DNA from: Polyangiaceae bacterium
GTDB taxonomy: Bacteria; Myxococcota_A; Polyangia; Polyangiales; Polyangiaceae
DNA length: 64,000 nt
Reading direction: 5' to 3'
NCBI GenBank assembly: GCA_025353725.1
Contig: JANXOF010000092.1
Span: 1-64,000 of the forward strand
Below, piece by piece: positions 57,752 through 64,000 of the stretch. Under the pieces are notes generated by a model. The model was not told the DNA's origin. It made no database searches and saw only the letters and a program-made list of their open reading frames with translations. Position 1 is the first letter of the stretch; each line of letters begins with the position of its first letter. Position numbers and translations under genes: made by a program.

Positions 57752-60700
57752 CGCTCGACTCCTCACTCTCGCCCTCGACGTCCCGCCGGACGTCCGAATA
57801 TGGGCACGTAGACTCCCTCGTCGACCAGGAGGGGCGTGACCGCATCGCGCACGACCTTGACGCTACGCTCGTCGTCGAAGCGGCGGCGGGAACCGGCAAG
57901 ACCACCGCACTCATAGGGCGCATTCTTTCGCTTCTACGGTCTGGGAAAGCGACCATGCAAACCCTGGTCGTGGTCACGTTCACGGACCGTGCTGCGGGCG
58001 AGATGAGGCGTTGCCTGCGAAGCGAGATCGAACGGGCACGCACGCGCGCAGAAAGCGCGACGGAACAGGCGCGACTGGGCGAGGCGCTTTGCCATCTTGA
58101 AGCCGCCCACATCGGCACGATCCACGCGTTTTGCGCCGATTTGCTGCGTGAGCGAGCCGTCGATGCGGCGATCGACCCGCTGTTCGAGATAGCCGCCGAT
58201 GACGAGGCTGCGCGCCTCTACGATGAGGCGTTCACGCTCTGGTTCGAGCAAACGCTGGAAGCCCCGGGCGAAGGCGTCGCGCGTGTCTTGAGACGCACGC
58301 CGCGTGCGCGCGACCAGGACGGTCCCCGTGAAGCGCTTCGCAAAGCAGGGCGCACACTCGTTGACTATAGAGACTTTTCGACGCCGTACGCGCGCCCAGC
58401 CGAAAGCCGTGCGTCGGCGATTGACGACCTGCTCAGCAGGCTCCGCGCGCTCGCAGCCTATGCACCCGGCGGATATCAAGATAACTGGCTGACAAAGAGT
58501 CTCCAGGCACTCGGGCGCGTGGCCTACGAGGTCGACCGCCGCGAGGAAATACACGCCTCCGCGCGCGACTATGATGGCATCGAGGCGCAGCTCCGAACGC
58601 TCGCGGGTTACAAGGGGTGGAATTACACCGGCGGGCGCGGTCAGTGGTTCAACCGCGCCGGCGGCCTCACGATGCAGGCGGTGCGTGAAGAGCGTGCAGC
58701 CGCGAAGGAATCGCTCGATCGGTTTCTTGACGCCGCCGACGCGGACCTGGCGGCGCTGCTCTTCCGTGAGCTGTGGGGCCTGGACGCAAAGGGCGCTCCG
58801 GACGCGGCGCGCCCTGGGCTTATCCGCCTCTACAACGCGTTAAAGGCACGTTCGGGAAAGCTAGACTTTCTCGACCTTCGGATTCTTACGCGCGATCTCC
58901 TGCAGGAGGGCGACGCCGTGCGCGTGGAACTCCAACAGCGATTTAGTCACGTCCTCGTCGATGAGTTTCAGGATACGGATCCGCTCCAAGCCGAGATCGT
59001 GCTCCTCCTCGCCTCGGACGATCCGCACGCAAGCTCTCTCGAGTCCGCGCGCGTGGTCCCGGGAAAGCTTTTTTTGGTGGGCGATCCAAAGCAATCGATC
59101 AACCGCTTTCGGCGCGCGGAGCTGTCGCTTTACGAGACAATCAAGGCGCGCCTTCTCGCGCAGGGCGCGGGCTTGGTCCTGCTTCGCACAAGTTTTCGGA
59201 GCGCGCCGTCACTTCAAGCGTTCGTGAACTCGGCGTTCGAGACGAACATGCGAGCCAGCGGGCGCATGTCGCAAGCCGTGTACGTTCCACTCGCGCCGCA
59301 TCGCCCCGAACCTGTCGGCAGACCTACCGTGATTGCGTTACCCGTTCCGCGCCCCTATTCAGAATACGGCCGCGTAACGACGTGGAAGATTGAAGAATCG
59401 TTCCCGGACGCGGTCGGCGCGTTTGTTGATTGGCTGGTGCGCGAGAGCGGTTGGACCGTCACGGAGCCTGGCGCGAGCGAGCCCGTCAAGGTCGGGACAC
59501 GCCACGTTTGCCTCTTGTTTAAGCGCTTCCAAAGTTTTGGAAACGACCTGACGCTTCCCTACGTGCGCGCCCTCGAAGTGCGCCGCGTTCCACACGTCAT
59601 GGTGGGCGGAAAGAGCTTTTACGAGCGTGAGGAGATCGTTGCCGTCCGCGGCGCGCTCTCAGCGATTGAATGGCCGGACGACGCCATGAGCACGTACGCG
59701 GCGCTCCACGGTCCGTTTTTCGCGCTTGGCGACGACGCGCTCCTCGCTTTCCGCCACTCGCAGCGTCACTTGCATTCTCTCCGCAAACGCGACGAGGCGA
59801 AGCTGACCGACCTGACGAGGCCGGTCGGTGACGCGCTCGAGATTCTCGCGCGGCTTCATCGTGAGCGTAACCTGCGACCTTTCGCGGACACGGTCACGCA
59901 GCTCCTCGAAGCGACCCGCGCTTACGCCGGCGTCGCGCTTTGGCCCGGCGGGGAGCAAGGCCTAGCCAACCTTTCCCGGGTGCTCGATAAGGCACGCAGG
60001 TTTGAGCAAGGTCCGGTGACGTCGTTCCGTGGGTTCGTGTCACACCTCGAAGAGGGCGCCGAGCGTGGCGGCAGGAACGAAACGCCCGTGATCGAGGAGG
60101 GCACGGGCGGCGTACGATTCATGACCGTCCACGAGGCCAAAGGACTGGAATTTCCGATCGTGATTCTTGTCGACCCGACGGCGAGCGCGACGTCTCGCGA
60201 ACCCTCGCGGTACGTAGACCCGCAGCGAGGGCTGTTTGCCGTACCGCTCTGCGGCGCGAGCCCGATCGAGCTGCTCGAAAGGCGCCAAGAGGTCCTCGAA
60301 CAGGATCGCGAAGAAGCCCTTCGCCTTCTTTACGTGGCGACCACTCGGGCGCGCGAGCTCCTCGTTGTGCCCGTCGTCGGTGACGAGCGTGACGAAAGCC
60401 CCGCGTCCGCAAGTGGCACGGCACGTGCACTATCTTTGGGCTGGCTCGACGCTCTCGACCCGGTTCTCTATCCTTCGGATAGGCGGGGTTCAAAGGCCGC
60501 GAACGGCTGTCCGATGTTTGGCGAAGACAGCGTGCTCGAGCGCGGACCGCAAGCGTCGCGAACGACGGGTTCATCCGTGCGACCAGGACTGCATCGGCCC
60601 GCGGTCGGCACGCATAGCGTCGTTTTTTGGGACCCGAGCGCGCTCGACCTCGATCGTGAAGACGACGCCGGGCAGCGGCAACAAAAGGCCTTGGCGGTCG

Positions 60701-61320
60701 ACGAAAAAAGCGCCGTCGCGAACGCGAGCATCGAGGAACACGCCCGCTGGCAGCGAGAACGAGGCGATCTCTTGGCAAAGGGTTCGCTGCCGACGCTCGT
60801 GGTTCGAACGTTTACGGAGGGAAAAACGACGCGCGCGGACGTTACGTCAGACGGCGCCTTTGATGTGGTCATCGCCACGGCCAAGGCCGACGAAAAGCGC
60901 TTCGGCATCCTGGTGCACGCCGTCCTCGCGGCCGTACCTCTCGACGGCGATGCCAGCGCTGTCGACCGCGTCGCGCAGCTTGAGGCCCGCCTTCTCGGCG
61001 CGGCGAGCGACGAGGCGACGTACGCGCGCGACGCCGTTCTACGTGCGCTTTCTCACCCGCTGCTCGAACGCGCACGCGCCGCGCTTCGCGTGGAGCGCAA
61101 AACGGCCGTCATGATATGTGCAAGCAACGGCGCGCTCGTCGAAGGAGTGGTCGACCTTGCGTTCTTCGAGGCTGAAGCAGGCTGGACGGTGGTCGACTTC
61201 AAGACCGACGTAGAAATGGCGAGCCGACAAAACGACCACATCCGCCAAGTCGACGCCTACGCCCGAGCTATCGCGGCTGCGACAGGCCAGCCCGCCAAGG
61301 GTGTGCTCTTCGCCCTCTGA
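57748..61320 (+). CDS. addA: AddA-like UvrD-family helicase-nuclease
   Basis: A 1190-residue ATP-dependent helicase and nuclease, the motor of the AddAB complex. Motif I is AAAGTGKTT (Lys51), motif Ia VTFTDRAAGEMRR, motif II VDEFQDTDPLQAE, motif III GDPKQSINRFRRAEL, motif V VHEAKGLEFPIVIL and motif VI RLLYVATTRARELL. The C-terminal nuclease has EGVVDLAFFE and VVDFKTD, the DxK core of PD-(D/E)XK enzymes. The GTG start overlaps the addB stop as GTGA; the in-frame extension to 57640 is antisense-like, not SF1 sequence. RecBCD genes are not in the window. Confidence 0.93.
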   Translation: MTLDSSLSPSTSRRTSEYGHVDSLVDQEGRDRIAHDLDATLVVEAAAGTGKTTALIGRILSLLRSGKATMQTLVVVTFTDRAAGEMRRCLRSEIERARTRAESATEQARLGEALCHLEAAHIGTIHAFCADLLRERAVDAAIDPLFEIAADDEAARLYDEAFTLWFEQTLEAPGEGVARVLRRTPRARDQDGPREALRKAGRTLVDYRDFSTPYARPAESRASAIDDLLSRLRALAAYAPGGYQDNWLTKSLQALGRVAYEVDRREEIHASARDYDGIEAQLRTLAGYKGWNYTGGRGQWFNRAGGLTMQAVREERAAAKESLDRFLDAADADLAALLFRELWGLDAKGAPDAARPGLIRLYNALKARSGKLDFLDLRILTRDLLQEGDAVRVELQQRFSHVLVDEFQDTDPLQAEIVLLLASDDPHASSLESARVVPGKLFLVGDPKQSINRFRRAELSLYETIKARLLAQGAGLVLLRTSFRSAPSLQAFVNSAFETNMRASGRMSQAVYVPLAPHRPEPVGRPTVIALPVPRPYSEYGRVTTWKIEESFPDAVGAFVDWLVRESGWTVTEPGASEPVKVGTRHVCLLFKRFQSFGNDLTLPYVRALEVRRVPHVMVGGKSFYEREEIVAVRGALSAIEWPDDAMSTYAALHGPFFALGDDALLAFRHSQRHLHSLRKRDEAKLTDLTRPVGDALEILARLHRERNLRPFADTVTQLLEATRAYAGVALWPGGEQGLANLSRVLDKARRFEQGPVTSFRGFVSHLEEGAERGGRNETPVIEEGTGGVRFMTVHEAKGLEFPIVILVDPTASATSREPSRYVDPQRGLFAVPLCGASPIELLERRQEVLEQDREEALRLLYVATTRARELLVVPVVGDERDESPASASGTARALSLGWLDALDPVLYPSDRRGSKAANGCPMFGEDSVLERGPQASRTTGSSVRPGLHRPAVGTHSVVFWDPSALDLDREDDAGQRQQKALAVDEKSAVANASIEEHARWQRERGDLLAKGSLPTLVVRTFTEGKTTRADVTSDGAFDVVIATAKADEKRFGILVHAVLAAVPLDGDASAVDRVAQLEARLLGAASDEATYARDAVLRALSHPLLERARAALRVERKTAVMICASNGALVEGVVDLAFFEAEAGWTVVDFKTDVEMASRQNDHIRQVDAYARAIAAATGQPAKGVLFAL

Positions 61321-61372
61321 TTCGAGGGAGGCGCTTGGCGCCCCGCGCGGTCTGAAGCATGGTTCCGCACTC

Positions 61373-63616
61373 ATGAAGGTAAGCGTTCTTTCTTCCGTGC
61401 GCGTGCGTCCCCTCAGGCGTGGGGTCGCGCAGGTACGCGTCGTCCTGGCTTCGACGTCGCTTGTGTCAACGCTATGGCTTGGGGCGTGCGGCGGTGATTC
61501 CCCGACACCCCTCGCGCCCGGCAACCGCGGTCCGTTGTCGGCGACTTCCGCCGCGCCGACGGTCAAAGCGCCCGAGGCGACGACGTCGCCGGCCGTGCCG
61601 GCCTTGCCGTTTGACGTCGATCCCGTCACGGTTGCGCTCGGGCGAACCACCCCAGGCGCCGGCGGAGCCGAGGACATCGCACGTGCTCGTGAGGGCGTCG
61701 TGGCGCTCTGTGACGGCAGCCTTGCACGTGCTTCGCTCACGCTCGACGAACTCCGCGGCAGGGACGGCAAGCCTAACGGCGAACTCACATGGGACACGAC
61801 CGTCGGAAGCTTAGACCTCGCCAGGGGCGCGCTTCGTAACGCGGCGGATTTTCCGTCTCTTCTCGCCGTCGCACACCCTGACGAGGGCGTGCGAGAACAA
61901 GCAAAAGGGTGCGAGCCGAAGGTCGACAAGCTCGAGACCAGCCTGTGGCTCGACGCCGCCATCGCGCGCGTCATCAAACGCTACGCCGCGAAGAACGAAC
62001 CGCTCAGCGGGCCACGCGCGAAGCTCCTCGCAGAGGTGGTCCGAGATTTCCGTCGTAATGGTCTCGACCTTGATGCGAACGGCCAAAGGCGCATTCGAGC
62101 GATCAACGAAGCCGTCACCAAGCTTGGTCAGGACTTCGACTCGAACCTCGCTGCGTCTCACCTCGAAGTGGAGGCAACTCCATCCCAGCTTCAGGGCCTA
62201 CCGAAAGAATGGCTCGCGTCCCACAGTCCGGGTGCGAACGGCAAGATCACGATCACCACCGACTATCCCGACTACTTCCCAGTCCTCACGTATGCCACGA
62301 ATCGAAAGCTCGCGCTGGAGCTCTACAAGCAATTTGAAAACCGCGCGGCGAATACGAACGTAGAAGTTCTTGATAAGATTCTCGCGCTCCGCGCCGAGAA
62401 AGCCAAACTCCTCGGTTATGCGACGTGGGCCGATTACGTCACCGAGCCAAGAATGGCAAAAAATGCCAAACAGGTAGCTCATTTTCTCGATGGGCTCAAA
62501 CGTCACATTGCGAAGAAAGCGCAGACTGAATTCGCCGAATTTCGTGCCGTTCATGTCGCCCAAGGGGGCAAGGCGAACGACCCCATTCCGCCCTCCGACA
62601 GGCCTTACCTCGAAGACCAAGTGCGCAAAGCCACCTACGGACTCGATTCAAAAGAGGTGAGTCAGTACCTCGAGGTTCGCAAAGTAAAGCAGGGGATTCT
62701 CGCTATCACGTCGAAGATGTACGGGATTACCTACCGCGCGGCGAACATGCCGACGTGGCATGCCGACGTCGAGCCGATGGAGATCGTCGCCGCAAACGGC
62801 CAGGTTCTTGGGCGCTTCTTCTTCGACCTCTACCCCCGCGAGGGGAAGTACAAGCACGCGGCCGTTTTCAGCGTGCGCGACACGCGGCACATGCCGGACG
62901 GCTCCCGCCTCATGCCGATGGCCGCTATCGAGTGCAACTTTCCGCGCCCGGGTGCCAGCGGCCCCGCGCTCATGAGCCACTCCGATACGGTGACGTTCTT
63001 TCACGAGTTTGGACATGTCTTGCACCACTTGCTCAGCGAGGCGGAACTTTCCTCTTTTGCCGGCACAACCGTTGCGCGCGACTTTGTCGAAGCACCCTCG
63101 CAAATGTTCGAAGAATGGGCGTGGGCCAAAGAGACGCTCGACCTGTTTGCGCTTCATCACCAGACGGGCAAACCAATGCCTAAGACGTTGCACGCGGCTA
63201 TGCTCCGCTCACGTGGCCTGGGGCGAGCCCTCAGCACGCAGCGTCAGCTCTTTCTCGCCGCGCTCGATCAGGCGTACCACACGCGCCCGCTACCCCTCGA
63301 CACGACCAAAGTCTTGCAGGAAGTGGGCGAGGCGTACACGCCGTTCAAGTACGTCGAAGGCACGCATTTCCAAGCGAGCTTCGGCCACCTCATTGGCTAC
63401 GACGCCGGCTACTACGGCTACCAGTGGGCGCTTTCGATTGCTCAAGATCTGTTTACGAGATTTAAAACCGAAGGCTTGCTCAATCCACGGACAGCGTCGG
63501 CGTATCGAGCCTCCGTGCTGGCAGCAGGCTCTCGTGACGAAGAAGCCCAGCTTGTGGCGACATTCCTGGGCCGCCCACCGAGCGACGTCGCCTACAAGAG
63601 CTTCCTCCTGGACTAG
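61373..63616 (+). CDS. M3-family zinc metallopeptidase lipoprotein (oligopeptidase)
   Basis: A 747-residue peptidase related to thimet oligopeptidase and Dcp. The ATG at 61373 gives a signal ending LGAC, a lipobox, so unlike cytosolic oligopeptidase A it is exported and anchored. The zinc site is HEFGH (His544, Glu545, His548) with Glu573 in FVEAPSQMFEEW as third ligand; the substrate-side YEDQVRKATYGLDSKEVSQY, RFFFDLYPREGKYKHAA and a C-terminal GYDAGYYGYQWAL loop are all family features. It probably trims short peptides in the periplasm or outside. It follows addA by 52 bases on the same strand. Confidence 0.93.
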   Translation: MKVSVLSSVRVRPLRRGVAQVRVVLASTSLVSTLWLGACGGDSPTPLAPGNRGPLSATSAAPTVKAPEATTSPAVPALPFDVDPVTVALGRTTPGAGGAEDIARAREGVVALCDGSLARASLTLDELRGRDGKPNGELTWDTTVGSLDLARGALRNAADFPSLLAVAHPDEGVREQAKGCEPKVDKLETSLWLDAAIARVIKRYAAKNEPLSGPRAKLLAEVVRDFRRNGLDLDANGQRRIRAINEAVTKLGQDFDSNLAASHLEVEATPSQLQGLPKEWLASHSPGANGKITITTDYPDYFPVLTYATNRKLALELYKQFENRAANTNVEVLDKILALRAEKAKLLGYATWADYVTEPRMAKNAKQVAHFLDGLKRHIAKKAQTEFAEFRAVHVAQGGKANDPIPPSDRPYLEDQVRKATYGLDSKEVSQYLEVRKVKQGILAITSKMYGITYRAANMPTWHADVEPMEIVAANGQVLGRFFFDLYPREGKYKHAAVFSVRDTRHMPDGSRLMPMAAIECNFPRPGASGPALMSHSDTVTFFHEFGHVLHHLLSEAELSSFAGTTVARDFVEAPSQMFEEWAWAKETLDLFALHHQTGKPMPKTLHAAMLRSRGLGRALSTQRQLFLAALDQAYHTRPLPLDTTKVLQEVGEAYTPFKYVEGTHFQASFGHLIGYDAGYYGYQWALSIAQDLFTRFKTEGLLNPRTASAYRASVLAAGSRDEEAQLVATFLGRPPSDVAYKSFLLD

Positions 63617-63655
63617 CCTCGGCAAAGAGACTGCGCTCGCTCGGAATCCAGAGCG

Positions 63656-64000
63656 TCAATAGTTACAGGTTGCCAAAAGCTTCGCGTCGATGGGGTCGAG
63701 CCTGGGTCCCGTAAGCGTACGCTTGGTCGCATCGTAAAAGAGCCCGGAATTGATGCCGGGCCCAGCTTTGCCATCCACTTTCCTATCTTCCGTCGGTATG
63801 CACCAAATCTGGATATCGGAGCTCGCTTCGCCTTTCGCAACGTCGAAGTCTAGCGGGCCCGATGCGCCTGTATAATCGATGTTTTTGCCGGATGACAAAA
63901 CGCTGAATGCGGTATTGATATTCGTGGTCCCGGGCTGAGAGTCTTGCCCTGGGGGCACGAGTCGCTTCAACCCGACATTGATACTTGATCCGTTGAGCGG
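63656..64000 (-). CDS. Partial ABC-type amino-acid-binding protein, C-terminus
   Basis: The frame enters from the window edge and stops at 63656, giving about 114 residues. The segment AFSVLSSGKNIDYTGASGPL, then DFDVAKGEASSDIQIWCI, matches the C-terminal end of LivJ/branched-chain amino-acid-binding proteins, where ALKAGKDIDYEGASGPVDFD-type sequence is conserved. Cysteines near the end may be bonded. The N-terminal lobe and signal are outside the window, so the ligand and start are unknown. It is convergent with the M3 peptidase gene. Confidence 0.7.
   Translation of the reverse strand, partial: PLNGSSINVGLKRLVPPGQDSQPGTTNINTAFSVLSSGKNIDYTGASGPLDFDVAKGEASSDIQIWCIPTEDRKVDGKAGPGINSGLFYDATKRTLTGPRLDPIDAKLLATCNY

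Noticed and set aside
1-64000. CRISPR arrays, rRNA genes, prophage or biosynthetic gene clusters
   Set aside because: No regularly spaced identical repeats, no rRNA sequence, no phage structural genes and no NRPS/PKS domains were seen anywhere in the window.

Overview
This is a 64 kb stretch of a GC-rich, gene-dense chromosome from a Gram-negative bacterium. TonB-dependent uptake, Omp85-type barrels, many lipoboxes, a PEGA-domain protein, a GH44 glucanase and several lineage-style hypothetical lipoproteins suggest a myxobacterium-like organism (Myxococcota); that placement is inference from gene content, not from a marker tree. Most of the window is housekeeping and envelope biology.

Layout. 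0-0.15 kb: what looks like the left end of an IS66-type element, cut by the window edge. 0.35-5 kb: a membrane TPR-like protein, an AI-2E/PerM-family transporter and ribosomal protein S1 (rpsA), all on minus. 5.4-7.2 kb: a GH44 endoglucanase lipoprotein on plus. 7.2-13.9 kb (minus): a compact run pheA - lipoprotein - aroA - cmk - lipoprotein - outer-membrane barrel; with rpsA beyond the GH44 gene this looks like the familiar pheA-aroA-cmk-rpsA neighbourhood with extra genes inserted. 13.9-18.8 kb: a hypothetical gene, a FmdB zinc-ribbon protein and smc.

18.8-26.2 kb (minus): five genes whose ends all overlap: imelysin - di-haem oxidoreductase - imelysin - TonB receptor - vitamin-K-gamma-carboxylase-like (HTTM) membrane enzyme. 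A strong Fur-box-like dyad sits just upstream, between this operon and a divergent HemJ/CopD-like membrane protein. I consider this iron-responsive operon, ending in a gamma-carboxylase-like enzyme that keeps its catalytic Lys and His, the most interesting system in the window.

27-32.4 kb: a PEGA protein, then a three-gene redox cassette (redoxin-MauG fusion, small cytochrome-like lipoprotein, pentahaem lipoprotein). 32.4-36.9 kb: uvrC and a SUV3-like helicase. 36.9-38.9 kb is a decay zone: a gene-tail fragment, a frameshifted lipoprotein, an IS4/Tn5-type transposase stub and a frameshifted ParE toxin. 38.9-42.5 kb: L,D-transpeptidase, a DUF4390-like protein, an Omp85 protein and maleylacetoacetate isomerase. 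A tRNA-Arg(CCT) and an ArnT-like membrane glycosyltransferase follow.

45.1-48 kb: a DprE1 homologue with two DprE2-like reductases, probably making a furanose lipid donor. 48-49 kb: a secreted trypsin-like protease. 49.2-54.4 kb: DabA-DabB, the inorganic-carbon pump, divergent from a LysR regulator with a dyad between them. 54.4-61.3 kb: AddB-AddA helicase-nuclease. 61.4-63.6 kb: M3 metallopeptidase lipoprotein. The right edge cuts a solute-binding protein.
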